A stretch of DNA of 64,000 nt from contig JAWNZC010000322.1 in the NCBI GenBank assembly GCA_035771165.1, forward strand, positions 4,432,001 through 4,496,000, written 5' to 3'. The position numbers and the translations under genes are program-made. The notes below the pieces were generated by a model that was not told the origin of the DNA, did not search any database, and was given only the letters and a program-made list of their open reading frames with translations. Below, one piece after another: positions 52,599 to 63,879 of this stretch (its first letter is position 1; every line of letters starts with the position of its first letter). Origin of the DNA: Paragorgia papillata (Eukaryota > Cnidaria > Anthozoa > Scleralcyonacea > Coralliidae).

Positions 52599-52689
52599 AA
52601 AGGCCTATTTACACGACACGATTGTTGTATATACGATTGTCATTCTCGCATATGAATTTTGATAATCGTACCGTGTAGAAAGGCCTAAA
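52599..52689. mobile_element. Small hairpin MITE
   Basis: AAAGGCCTATTTACACG and CGTGTAGAAAGGCCT are inverted, with CACGATTG and AATCGTACCG inside. Confidence 0.6.
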
Positions 52690-52829
52690 GGTAACCAAAG
52701 ACAGGGTGGAACGTTTACAAAGCACATTTTTATTGGTTGATGCGCAAATTGTGTGTGTGGGGGGTAGGGGAAATGTTGCAATAGGGGTATGTTTTAAGTG
52801 TGGGGTAATTAAGGCAGCCGTCCGACATT

Positions 52830-52911
52830 TGTCGACTGTTCACAAATATATTTTTCTGTTTGCGCCATAGGTACCCTATAAGCTTACATGCACTTAGTTA
52901 TTTCTGGTCAC
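52830..52911 (+). repeat. 82-bp repeat: uninterrupted counterpart of the interrupted copy at 62448
   Basis: GTCGACTGTTCACAAATATA through GTTATTTCTGGTCAC matches 62448-62509 and then 63056-63071 with few changes. It contains TTACATGCACTT once, whereas the other copy has it on both sides of a 534-bp Penelope-like segment. Confidence 0.8.
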
Positions 52912-53059
52912 ACTCCCCTAAAGTCAAAAGTATTTTGATTTTATAAACTAAACAGTCAAGTTTGTTAGAATGTTCAAACAAAAGTATATTGTATATTGTT
53001 TACTCCCCTCACTACCCCGTCTTCCCCTCACTACCCCGTTACGTGTTGCACCACCTTAC

Positions 53060-54128
53060 CTCTTTTCCACTCACCCCTGTTCTTTTCGTCGCCCAGGACT
53101 AACACGATCTGCAGTCCCCTACTTCTGGATAAGTATTAGCACCTCTGGTATCCTATGGCTCTCCATCAAGCTATGGTTGTATTCTTTCTTCCATCTCTGC
53201 CATGCATGTTGCCGTTTTTGCTCCAGTCTCGCGTATAACTTGCTGACTTCTTCCCGTCCAGCTCGATATCTTCAATTGTTTGCGCATTCTGTCCCCACAT
53301 GATGATATTTGGCGTAAGGACTTGTTCTTGTTCACTTTCGACATATGTCAGTGGTCTGTTGTTAACATGCTTCTCTATATCAATGACGATGGATTCAAGA
53401 TGTTCATACGCGAGGTTTACTACAATGAGCTTTGGTCTTGTCTTCCTGGCGATAAATGCGTTTAGCTTCCGTTCGAAATCATCTGCAGCTTCCGTTCTTG
53501 TCATTTCCAGGTGTACGGCTCTGAATGTTGCACAGGTGAAGATAAGTATATAGCACTTCCCTTGTTCTTTCTTTGAAATCTTTTGATAGAAAGGACCAGC
53601 GAAGTCCACTCCCGTCGTCTCAAATGATCGTCCTTCAATACGAAACTTCGGTAGTACGGCAGTTGCTGTAGGACTGTAAGGCTTCGCACTGTACACCTTG
53701 CACACTTTGCAACTGTTGATGACTCTTTTAACGTTGGATCTTAGCTTTGGGATCCACCAATTTTCTCTAATCATGGTATTCTATTCATGGTATTCAATTT
53801 TCTCTAATCATGGTATTCATGGTATTAGTTCTGCCATGGTATTGGCGACTCCAAGGTGCTTTATCTCCTCGTGGAAGTGGCGTATCAGCTTCTCGGCGAA
53901 TTCTCCTCCCTCAAGATAAGTCGGTTCGTAGCCAGGGATTCTTCCTTTGCATCTGAGAACATTTGTGACTTCGTCTTTCGTTATGTTCCATCCCGGGTTC
54001 TCTAGGTTGGGTTTCACATCAGCTTGCACCTTTCTTATCCAGCGGTTCTTTGCGACGGCAATCTCTTCTGTTGTCAACGGGCCTCTTCTCTTCGTAGTTC
54101 CATGCTTCTTGGCTAAGGCGTTGCTCAC
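53060..54128 (-). pseudogene. BEL/Pao integrase remnant with internal deletion
   Basis: GELVLRCKGRIPG-type zinc region (NVLRCKGRIPGYEPT, HHEEIKHLG-like), then [20 protein letters not shown] and [13 protein letters not shown] with the first catalytic Asp. The segment carrying the second Asp and the Glu is missing: [10 protein letters not shown] runs straight into [15 protein letters not shown]. The C-terminal tail continues to about 53060 out of frame. GELVLRCKGRIPG is the family form; the residues seen here are those in parentheses. Confidence 0.75.
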
Positions 54129-54954
54129 AAATCTTAAACACCACGCAGTGACTCTTAGAGTACTCCAGTACGTACTTGCTTCTGCTCAGGAGTGCGTCCC
54201 ACTCGTCTGGCTGCTTCTCTGCGAAGTTGAAGACGTTTTCAAGGTTTGGCTTGTGCTCGTCGGTGACATCTTTCGTTTTCTCAAGTTTCGGTTTTGGCCA
54301 TTCTGCTTCATCGACTAACCATTCCAGGCCGTTGAACCATTCTTCTTTCTCCATTTTGTTGATCTTCGCTCCTCGACTAGCCAAGTCTGCGAGGTTCTTT
54401 TCTGTTGGGCAATACTTCCAACTGATGCCGGTTTCTTTCGTGATTTCAGCGATTTTTCTTTCGAGTCCGATTTGAGACGAACACTTTCCATGGTTTCTCC
54501 GGGCTAGAAATCCAGAACAAAGCCACTATACTATCCATCCAAACCGTCACAGATGCAACGGGCCATCCTCGCAATGCTACCATCAAATTCGTTACCACGT
54601 TGGCCGCCGTTTGTCCGCTCACTAACTCTAATCTCGTATTTGGAAATTCTAGACTTGGATGTCAGCAGTCCCTTTACAACACCCGTGGAGTGTTCTATGA
54701 CGGCGATAGCGACAGATGAACGTGCGATACTACTGGCATCTGCAAACAGGTGTAGGTGTACGGCCTTTAGCTTTCTGATTCCTCTTAATTGCTATGCTCC
54801 TTGGGATTCTCACGTTTCTCAACTGATTTCTCCATCTGATCCAAGATCTCGCTGTATCACTTGACACTTCGGAATTCCACCAAACTTTTTCATCACATGC
54901 CTCTCTGTAGATGCTTTTCCCTTCAACGACGGTCGGTGAAATTAAAAGGATCAT
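54128..54954 (-). pseudogene. BEL/Pao pol connection and RNase H remnant
   Basis: Pieces in different frames: SIYREACDEKVWWNSEVSSD, RNQLRNVRIPRS, then WFNGLEWLVDEAEWPK. The order is normal but stops and frame changes divide it. Confidence 0.7.
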
Positions 54955-55843
54955 AAATGCTGCTGAGTTGACTTAGTATGGAACGTTTAGTCACTGGCTT
55001 GATCTCACTGGTGACTTGCGCTTGTATCTCAAGTACATCTTCTCTCTTGTCCCAGACGTATCCAAGTATCTTGCTCGGGTTTGATTCGTTGTCTAGAACG
55101 TCAACATTGGACTCCCACTTGTGCACTTTAAACTTCGCGTCTTCTAGGATCTCCGTCGCTTCACGTTTGAACGTTTCCAGTTCCTCGACGTTACTCGCTG
55201 TCTTCATTAGATTATCCACGTAGGTATTCTCCTTCAACGCTTGGACTGTATTCTCGAATTCTGCTGGTTGTTGGCCGAAGTGATATCGTAGCGTAGCTCC
55301 AAGCATAAACGGGCTTGCCTCTACACCAAACGGTAGTCGCGTAAACCGAAGATGCTCTTCCATTCCGCTGATGTTAAATAAGAACCGAAATGCGTCCTTA
55401 TCCTCTTCCTTTATGGCGACTAGTAGAAATGCTTTCTGAAGGTCTGCCAGCATCAGGTTTGTCGACATGCGCGCTCTGACCATGATGTCCCATAGTAGAG
55501 GTTGTAGTGGTGGTCCGGTGTGCATACACTCGTTCACGCTGTTGGCCAGTGGGTGAGGTTTGGCACTTGCACCATATACGATTCCTACCCTGGTAGTTGT
55601 CGCATCTTCTTGGACGACCTGTTTGTGTGGCATATAAAACACACGATCACTTGTTGGATTCTTGGGCGCCTTCTCGACAATTCCTTCCTGTAGTTGGTCT
55701 TTCACGATCTTCTCATATTCATGCTTTAATTTCTCACTTTGCTTCAATTTCTTTTCCACACCGAAGAGGCGTCTTCGACTAGGCTCCTCATTCGTGTTCG
55801 ACAACAAAGCCCAGGGATCCATGGAACACCTGGTATCTCCCAT
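54923..55843 (-). pseudogene. BEL/Pao reverse transcriptase
   Basis: 306 open codons with [39 protein letters not shown] and the catalytic box [10 protein letters not shown], where the second Asp of the common YxDD is Asn, a form also seen in other BEL elements. Ends [10 protein letters not shown], the junction into the RNase H region. Confidence 0.85.
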
Positions 55844-55853
55844 CAGCTTTTCT

Positions 55854-55973
55854 TGTTATGTTTTCCTGGAACTTGTAATATACATGTACTTTTTATTCGA
55901 CCTCCATAATCTACTGTCTAACACATGGTATTCACGTGACCTATAATACTAGTCACATGATACAAACACTACA
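55854..55973 (-). repeat. Short 3' LTR-like segment of the Ty3/gypsy element
   Basis: On the minus strand it begins TGTAGTGTTTGTATCATG shortly after a polypurine-like tract and ends TAACA beside resumed BEL reverse-transcriptase coding. No 5' partner remains to confirm the boundaries. Confidence 0.5.
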
Positions 55974-56091
55974 TCTCGATCTCCCCACCTTAATATTTAA
56001 AAGGAATATGAAGTTATTTTACAATTACTTTATATATTGTTTGGTTTTAACACAACACATGTTTATGTCTTTTAAACTACATATACTGTAC

Positions 56092-56922
56092 TTAACGTTG
56101 TTCCTCATCACAGAATTGTGGTCGTCTTCGTTGTCTTCCTGGATATTGTCGTCCCCTTTCTTCTCTATTTTCCACAGCTACATTTCCTTCTCTCTCTCCA
56201 GCATTTGCATTTCTTTCTTCTATTTCATTGTCACTGGTTTCGTTTTGATCTGGTACATTTCCAGCGAATAATTTGAAATGTGAACTGTTCCGTGTTATAT
56301 AATGATCATCTCGAGAAGCAGCAATCATAGTTCCTTTTACATCTGTTATGGTGTATGGGTTTGGGTCAAAATGTGGTGTCAGTTTATTCTGCTTCTTTTG
56401 TCGCACTAGAACACAATCTCCAACTGTCAGTTGTGGTATTCGAGCATGGCGGCGCTTATCAGCATATTCATTACGTTTTGATTTGGCATTCTTGTCAGCG
56501 GTGTCTATCGTTTCGTTGAGTTGCTTCATGTCTGGAACTATGTCGTTAATTGATGGTAGCTTGTTACGAATGGAACGTCCAAACAGAGCAGTAGCTGGGG
56601 CAACAGTAGTCGTTGAATGAGGAGTGCAGCGGTAGTTAAGTAGGAATCTATACAACTCTTTTCGCCAGTTTTTGTTGTCTACATGAGCGGCTTGAATACA
56701 CTTCTTCAAAGGCTTCATAAAGTTCTCCGCCTCCGCATTCCCTTGTGGCCAGAGGGGTGTTATCTTGTGATGTTGGATCTTGTTCTCGTCCATAAACTTC
56801 TGGATTTCATAACTTGTAAATGGTGGACCATTGTCTGTAATGATCTTCTTCGGTAAACCATGCGTTGAAAAGTTACGATCAAGTCGAGGTATTGTAGAAC
56901 TTGCAGATGTGCTAGCTAACAA
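56092..56922 (-). pseudogene. Ty3/gypsy integrase C-terminal half
   Basis: ITDNGPPFTSYEIQKF carries the second catalytic Asp and LWPQGNAEAENFMK the Glu. Then a basic C-terminal region with VGDCVLVRQKKQNKL (GPY/F-like area) and a low-complexity tail ending FCDEEQR*. Confidence 0.87.
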
Positions 56923-58087
56923 TTTCTACTTCAGGAAAACGTGTTCGACCATCTATTACAACTAGAAGCAACTCTCCGCTTGGGAAGGGACCAAGAAAAT
57001 CGACATATACGGTATCCCATGGATTCTTTGGAATCTGAATCGTTTGAAGTGGTGGAGGTGGTTTTGGTCGAGTTGTTGACTGGCAAGGTAGACACTTATT
57101 AACACACTCTTCAACATATGAGTCAATTTTGTGAAACCACACTTTCTCTCGGATTAATCTTTTAGTCTTAACTAGACCTTGATGGCCTTCATGCGCAAGG
57201 CTAACAGCTTGGGCTATCAATTTGCAAGGTATGACAATTCGGCTTCCTCGGAGGAGAATATCAGCTTCTGAAGTCACTGTTAGTTCATTACGTAGTTTAT
57301 ATAAGACACGCAATTCGTTAATGTCAATTCCTTTAGGCAGTTGTTCAGGTTTCTTAAGGGCAGTCCAGTTATTTGTTTGGATAAATTCCATCACTTTGCA
57401 AAGAGTGAGGTCTTGTTTGGTCGCATTCTTGATACAGTCAATATCCATGGCAACAGGTATGGCACTTTCAGCGATTAGTTGAACATGTTCCTCAGCTATG
57501 GTCTCTTGGTTATTTGGAGTTTTTGGCACAGTGGGAGGATGACGAGATAAGTAGTCTGAAGGATTCTGTGGATCAGGTCGATATTTAATGTGGAACGAGT
57601 ATTCTTGTAAGCGTAAACACCATCTTTCAATGCGGCTTGATGGGCGAGAGTGTGGATTCTTGTAAATCAATTCAAGTGGTTTGTTATCAGTTATTAATGT
57701 AAATACGTGTCCGTAAAGGTACAAGCGAAAGTGTTCGATGCCATATACTATTGCTAAAGCTTCTTTTTCGATGTGTGAATATCGACTTTCAACTGGTGTC
57801 AGGGAGCGACTGGCATAAGCGATGACTTTGGTGTCGTCCTTTCCAGGTGTTGTCTGGGTAAGAATGGCACCAAGGCCAACTGGTGAGGCATCTACATGTA
57901 CTTTCGTGGTTTTAGTTGGGTCGAAATATCCCATGACAGTGTCAGACGTAAGTAAATGTTTTAAAGTATCAAACGTTTCTTGGTGTGTGCTAGTCCAATC
58001 CCATTTGACATTTTTTTTTGTGAGCATACGTAGAGGAGCGGAAACTGTGGCAAGGTCTGGGATGAAACGTCCGCAATATTGGATCAT
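56912..58087 (-). pseudogene. Ty3/gypsy RNase H and integrase N-terminal half
   Basis: VHVDASPVGLGAILTQ and ALAIVYGIEHFRLYLYG and DNKPLELIYKN are RNase H landmarks. The integrase HHCC zinc domain reads HEGHQGLVKTKRLI...CVNKCLPCQ, and WDTVYVDFLGPFPSGELLL carries the first catalytic Asp. Confidence 0.88.
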
Positions 58088-59094
58088 TCCAAGAAAAGAT
58101 CGAACTTCTGAAGGGTTGGTAGGTATACTGGAGTTTCTTTCACTGCGTTGACTTTACTAGGACTTGGTGAAATTCCATCTGCAGAGAAGACATATCCAAA
58201 AAATTCGAGTTGTTGTTTGTCGAACTGGCATTTTTCCAAACCAAATGTCAAACTCTTTGCTTTGACAGCTTCGAAAACCTTCCGCAAGGCAGCATCGTGT
58301 TCCTCTTCCGTTTTGCCAAATACGATAATATCGTCGCTGATGTTGCGGCAACCTTGTATTCCATTTAAGACGTTGTCTAAAGTATTCTGAAAAATCTCAC
58401 TTGCACTATTGGTAATAAAGTTCAGGCGTTTGTACCGGTAGAGGCCTTTATGAGTCGTGAAAGTTGTAATATACCGAGATTCTTCATCAAGTTCGAGCTG
58501 ATGGTACGCAGAACTCAAGTCAAGTTTACTGGCTCCATTTAAATCTGTGATAAGGTCATCGATATCTGGTTGGGGGTGATGTTCTCTCTGGATCGCTTGA
58601 TTTGGCATACGCATGTCAACACATGCACAATCGTATTTTGTTTTTGGTTTAGGGAAAACAACAATTGGGCTCACCCACGGTGTAGGGCCTGTAGTATGTT
58701 CGATAATGTCGGAATCTTCTAAACGTTTCAGTTCAGCTTCGACTTTATTTCGGATGGCAAAGGGGATGCGACGTGTTGGTTGTACTATCGGTTTCACGGT
58801 TTGATCGATATGTAGATGAACGTTGACATCTTTGAGTTTGCCGACGCCTTGAAATATATCACTGTATTCGTTGATCAAACTCAAAGGTGTGAGACGAATC
58901 GGTATATCTTTCGATTTGGTTGTTTCAACCGCATTCACGTTAAGATGTACAAGATCTAATTCAATCGATGTATTTCCACTGAGTAAACAACCAGTTGCAT
59001 TCTTCACGACAAAAAATTTCGCACTAGTTATTTTGTTTCTTGATTCAATGGTGCAATGGAATTGTCCTAACACTTGTCGGCGTAGAACTAGCAA
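58084..59094 (-). pseudogene. Ty3/gypsy reverse transcriptase
   Basis: 336 open codons: PTRRIPFAIRNKVEAELKRL, SKLDLSSAYHQLELDEESRY, then the catalytic box NISDDIIVFGK and LEFFGYVFSADGISPSPSK. The F/YxDD box is present as ISDD, common in this lineage. The downstream part is in another frame. Confidence 0.88.
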
Positions 59095-59475
59095 AAGTGG
59101 AAAGGCTTTTCTTCGGTTTATTAAGGACTATAGCAGGATTTTCCTTGACGAGGCGTTTGTACGATGTTTCATCTATAATATTAGCGGTTGAACCAGTGTC
59201 AATTTGAAAGGTCACCTTTGAATTCTCAACTTTCAATGTCTCTTGAAAGTTCCCTCTGTCGGTCGGCTTGGTTGACATTGAGATGGTTTGTTGAGGGTGT
59301 AAACATATTCATCACTGTCGCTTTCGCTTTGATCCTGCTCAACATTGCGAACTTCGTTGTCGTTTCGTTTTCTTCGAGTTGATCTACAGACGCGAGCGAA
59401 GTGATTGTATTTTTGGCAAGTGTTACAGCGCTGTCCTTCAGCGAAGGGCACTTTGTTCAGGGGGTAGAACTTCAA
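59045..59475 (-). pseudogene. Ty3/gypsy nucleocapsid and aspartic protease
   Basis: The knuckle CNTCQKYNHFARVC is followed by a charged Asp/Glu/Ser stretch. In the next frame FQIDTGSTANIIDE supplies the protease active site DTGS. The frame break lies between 59233 and 59278. Confidence 0.82.
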
Positions 59476-59499
59476 AAGGACACTTGAAACACATGTTTT

Positions 59500-59612
59500 A
59501 TCATAAAAAGGGCATTTTTCTGTTGCAATAAAGGCACTTCATGGCAAAGTTGGGGGGGGGGGCACATGCCCCGTTTCCCCCCCCGGTTCCTACGCCCCTG
59601 GCTTTGCATTTG
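59500..59612. mobile_element. hAT-like GC-rich scrap at the gypsy/BEL junction
   Basis: On the minus strand, CAGGGGCGTAGGAACC followed by a G run and GCACATGCCCC-like sequence: the end type of hAT MITEs. It sits exactly between the BEL knuckle region and the truncated gypsy 5' end. Confidence 0.55.
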
Positions 59613-60905
59613 TAACACCCTCTACTGCGACATTTATTTTCCCGATGACCTGCCCGACCACAGTTAAAGCACAGCTTCTTCTCAACAAAAAACTGTCGAC
59701 GTTTGGTCTTGGTGTCATACGACGTGCATTGGTCTCCCCAGTGTTTTCCTTCACAAAATATGCAGACTGGACCCCTCTCTTTGGAGTCCCCGTTTTTCTG
59801 GGTAAACCAGTTTCGCTCTCTTCTCTTTGGATTTGGTGATTCTTTATCCTTACCAGGCGTTTCTTCTGTTTTGTTTCGCTTTAACCAACTCTGAATTGCA
59901 TTCACCAGTTTGTCCATGTCCCAGTCTTCCCAATTATCATCAGTACGAACCAAATCAGGCTTAACATGAGGAGGTTTATTCATTAGCATGTCCCTTTAGC
60001 ATGTCCCCCTCCCCCAAGGTTTGCAATGCATGAAAATTCTTACTGAGGCTTTCATAAAACTTACGTACCTTATCGTAGTTTGTCCCTTTTACGGTGTGTA
60101 ATCTGATTATTCCTTCCATATGGGCTGCAATTACTGCTTTGTTATGACCGTACTCGGTTTTCAGTCTCTCCCATGCTGTTTTATAGCCCACTTTTCCCGG
60201 TTTCAAGTTGCACAATCTACTTCTTACCTTTGGATCGACTAGCTCCAAAAGATATCCATATTTCTCCTCATCAGAAATTGGCTTGTTATGGATTTGCGAC
60301 GTAAACATATTTTCGAACCGTATCCAGTCGGAAGAACTCCCATTAAATGGAGATATCTTGAGCTCTGGTAACTTCGTTCGGCTTGATTTCGCTTCTTTTT
60401 CCATTTCGATCTTTCTTTCAGTCATCAGCAGCTCGGCTTTCATCTTTTCTTCCCATTGCTCCTTCTCTAGTTGTTGTATCTCGCGGCGAAGTCGTTCTTC
60501 CTTCTCGTATTTCATCGTCAATCTTTCTTCTTCGGCCTCTTGGTTTATTTTGCGTTCCCGATTTTCAACAGCTTTAGAAAGCATCATCCTTTTGTTCAAA
60601 AGCGTTGCGTAGGTAGATTTCAAATCCTTTTTCCATTGTCTAACGGCTCTTTGGGTAATTTTTCCGATTTCGATTTTAAGTTCTTGTAGATCAGACACAA
60701 GGTCATTTAGTCTGTCTTGAATTTCCCCTGTTCGCTTACATGTTATAAACTTAACTCTCGTTGAAATCCTCAGCTTGTAGTAATTCTTCTGACTCATCTA
60801 GATAGAACTGCAGTTTGTCGATTTCCTTCTTAATCTTTCTATCCAGTTCTTTCTCTCCCTCTGTAAGTTCTACGGCGTTCACTGTACTTGTTTCTTCGTC
60901 TCCCA
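59613..60905 (-). pseudogene. BEL/Pao gag remnant
   Basis: Begins MGDEETSTVNAVELTEGEKE, a coiled-coil-rich Glu/Lys segment, then the conserved LPELKISPFNGSSSDWIRFE (gag family once called DUF1759) and YLLELVDPKVRSRL. Two Cys knuckles follow: CIFCEGKHWGDQC and CFNCGRAGHRENKC. The frame changes near 60750 and near 59985. Confidence 0.85.
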
Positions 60906-61195
60906 TGGTTGTTTACGCCATTATATCGCTGACATGTCACATGAAATATATTCGGTCTCTCACTCTCTCTAGACTTGTTTACGGTATTTTCTCGTTTTCA
61001 ATCCTGGTCACGGCACCAATAATGTACCGAACTTGTATCGGAACACTAATGAATTCACTTTTCTTCCTTTAAATAACTTTATTGATAACAAAATATAAAA
61101 TATTTTCCTCACAATCACATACTCACTGTGGTCACGTTGCGAGTCTCGTGTTAAACTGTACTACAGTCCCTTATAGGGGCTGGGGGGGGAACGGG

Positions 61196-61485
61196 ACGAG
61201 TAGCGGGTGCGGGAGGGAGAAGGGAATAGAGCGTTTTCATCTGACGTCACGGCGGCCATATTGGTGTACCAAAACAATGAAATGGCGGCCATATTGGTGT
61301 ACGGCATGGGAATTAGCTCTTTCTTATTCAAATATTTCGTATTGTTTCACCACCCCAATGGGGCCACCGATCACGTGAGTGAAAACGCTCAAGGGAAGCG
61401 TTGTTCAGACAACGCACAATTCTCATTGGCTGAAACTTTATTTGATTAACACCTAAAATTCGATTGATGACGCGTGTGAAACTAT
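61196..61485. other. GC-rich unassigned sequence with a duplicated phrase
   Basis: GGCGGCCATATTGGTGTAC occurs at 61251-61269 and again at 61284-61302. No domain or paired ends recognised. Confidence 0.45.
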
Positions 61486-61489
61486 AATA

Positions 61490-62000
61490 TTTATACATGT
61501 AGCTTGCTTCCATCTCGACCAAATCAAACACTCAATAAGCGCAGCAAGTTCTTTACCTCTTGGTGTTCTTACAAATAAAGAACTGTCTTTCTTGATAAGG
61601 AGTACTTTCACTCTTTTCTCATATGGCTTTACCGGTTGCCGTTCGACTTCGATTACGGACATGCGGCTTGTTTCCTTTTCAAATAGATTGTCCTCGTTAC
61701 CGAATTCCAGGGATCTTAGTAATATTTTGCGTTTTGGGATATTGCGTTTGACGTCGTCAACTAAGCTGGACTTCGATCTTAAGACTTAAAGGCGATTCTG
61801 TTCGTTTTGCTTAGCACCTGGCGAATGTGGCAAGGTACTCATTCGTTTCAACCGGATTTCGCTATCGCTTTCAGTGTCATCGTTTGCTGTTTCGGTTTGT
61901 AATTTTGACTTTAAATACTTCACAGAAGTCGCTGAACTCCGTATCTTCCTTGCGCATTTGCCACACACCCTTAAAGACGAATTCCGGCAATCCGAAGGTT
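61490..62000 (-). pseudogene. Unnamed cnidarian-repeat ORF fragment
   Basis: Two frames in succession: CGKCARKIRSSATSVKYLKS with a CxxC pair and an acidic, basic-ended linker, then EVERQPVKPYEKRVKVLLIK and RTPRGKELAALIECLIWSRW. I recall a multi-copy family in cnidarian genomes with a CxxCARKI start and a PRG...WK end, but it has no established function. Frameshifted. Confidence 0.35.
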
Positions 62001-62447
62001 TGGAATTTCAATGACTTGGAGCAAATTAGCCAAAGTTTGTTTCGGTACACGTACTTTGTCTATGGTCTTGTTGAGACAATAAATATATTTTCCGTCGACG
62101 TCCTACACCCTTTTGTACCAAATAATAAACGAATATTTATTTTAGGAAGATATCGTCAACGGCTGAATCTTTCGTGCGTCTAGCAGGTTTTGTCCGTGTA
62201 TTGTTCGGCAACTGATCCATAAAGCCCTAACGTTTTTACAAAGCTCATGATCATGTCCTTCGGTTTCGAGTGAAGAAATTCGAGAAGAAATTGACAACTA
62301 GTAGCCGAAAAAGTGGCAGACCCGCACGTGAAATATGGCGAAGTGTCAAAAAGGGGTCAGAAACATGATTAATGTAGCAAGTGCGAAAAACAAACAGTCC
62401 CAAACAGGTCGGCTCCTACCGCTACTTGTCCCCTTCCCAGTCTCGTG

Positions 62448-63071
62448 TCGACTGTTCCCAAATATATTTTTCTGTTTGCGCCATAGGTACCCTAAGCTTA
62501 CATGCACTTTATCAGTACACGTGCCAATGCTGCGGAGCGTTGTATATCGGCCAAACTCGCCGACATCTTCACACGCGAATCTCAGAACACATGGGGTTTC
62601 GCCTTTGACGGGAAAGAAACGGACCGTTTCGTCTTTCTCAGGAATTCTCTCACATGTCCACCGAATTAAACACAACATCTCATCAAGTGACTTTACCATA
62701 CTATCTTCCTCTCGTTCTAACTCTAATCTTGAACTCCTTCTTCGCGAGAGCTTACTCATTTCAAAATCTCGACCTTCTCTAAATGAAAATATTTCCTCTA
62801 TACCACTTTCGTTGTTTTGATATATATTTTATTTTTATTATTTTTTCTTTGCCTTTTATGCGAAGAGCTCAGAGTTTTTCTGAGTATTACTAACTTGTAC
62901 AGCAAACAACTGACAATTATTACTAACATCAAGCTGCAATTTCTGAAACTAAATATATTTTGTTTTTAAATGGTTTCCTTTCGTTATGGTATTGCATTTT
63001 AAAATTTTGAGCTGGGCTCAAAATGGCTTATATTCATTTTGCATTACATGCACTTAGTTATTTCCGGTCAC
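62448..63071 (+). mobile_element. Repeat interrupted by a Penelope-like GIY-YIG segment between 12-bp direct repeats
   Basis: The outer 82-bp repeat matches 52830-52911. TTACATGCACTT is present at 62498-62509 and again at 63044-63055, bounding 62510-63043. This is either an insertion with target duplication or the intact form of an element deleted at 52.8 kb. Confidence 0.75.
62508..62820 (+). pseudogene. GIY-YIG endonuclease domain of a Penelope-like element
   Basis: YQYTCQCCGALYIGQTRRHL then HTRISEHMG is the Cys pair and GIY-YIG-like core. After a frame change near 62605: GKKRTVSSFSGILSHVHRIK and LELLLRESLLISKSRPSLNE, ending at a stop at 62818-62820. No reverse transcriptase lies upstream. 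Confidence 0.78.
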
Positions 63072-63463
63072 CTTCATCATCTGAGTAAACTGCGTTGAGT
63101 GAAATAGTACAGGCGAGGGTAGTCGGACGAGTAAATATAATTGATTTAATTCTAATTTTTTCAACAATTATCTCAAGCGCCGGCTTGTGGATATGGGTTT
63201 TTTAAAGGATGTTTTCTTTGCGTGTTGAAGCGGAGTGTAGATCACGTTTTGGGAGTGATTTTTCCTTCGAGTTTGCATGCCGTCTATACTCACGACACTC
63301 GATGCATGTGACAATGAGTCTTTTTCGACTTTTGAAACTATCGTACGATATTCGAGTTATATTCGATAAATGATCGACTCTCGTAACGTCTCACGACACT
63401 GGTTGGACAAAACCTTCATTATAATTTGATTAGGCTCCTCCGCAGGCAAAACTCTGTGTGGCT

Positions 63464-63735
63464 TCCCAGAACTGTGACTTCTACTGTACGCGGGGAATGA
63501 TGTTTTGGTCGAGATTTTGACTTTATTTCAACTGTACATGTACATGTACAATTTTTGGTCGAGATATTCAATTTGGCCGAGCACGAAATGGAACGGAAGG
63601 GATTGGGAGCCTGTATCCCTTTTGTGCTCGGCCAAATTGAATATCTCGACCAAAATATTGCCCGTACAGTTGAAATATAAAGTAAAGATCTCGACCAAAA
63701 CAGCATTGCCCGTACAGTAGAATTCACAGTTCTGG
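63464..63735. mobile_element. Foldback element with repeated GGTCGAGAT arms
   Basis: Outer arms CCAGAACTGTGACTTCTACT and the inverse; inner arms GGTCGAGATATTCAATTTGG and CCAAATTGAATATCTCGACC, with GCCGAGCAC/GTGCTCGGC at the tip. Contains the direct repeat TGTACATGTACATGTACA. Confidence 0.82.
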
Positions 63736-63879
63736 CTATAATTTGACTGATAGAGTCGCATTACGACATTAGAATTTTAATGAAAGTTGAAGACAGTAGA
63801 AGCCGAGCGGTTGCAACTTTCATTTTGTCTCGTCATCCAAAAGCATTATTTTCTCTTTAATGTAAGCGAGAATTTGTGG

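Larger units (their letters stand above)
55854..59475 (-). mobile_element. 5'-truncated Ty3/gypsy retroelement nested in the BEL/Pao element
   Basis: Order on the minus strand: nucleocapsid Cys knuckle, protease, RT, RNase H, integrase, a purine tract (AAGGTGGGGAGA near 55986) and a short LTR-like end. Most of gag and the 5' LTR are missing where a hAT-like scrap adjoins (about 59500-59612). Each successive domain is in a new frame, so it is inactive. Confidence 0.88.
53060..60905 (-). mobile_element. Decayed BEL/Pao LTR retroelement, interrupted by a Ty3/gypsy element
   Basis: Minus-strand order: probable primer-binding-like TGGTGCCGTGACCAGGAT (61018-61001), gag (60905-59613), then pol (55843-53060). 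Gag and pol are separated by a foreign Ty3/gypsy element and a hAT-like scrap. Frames are broken in gag, RNase H and integrase, and part of the integrase is deleted, so it cannot be active. A full LTR pair was not found. Confidence 0.85.
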
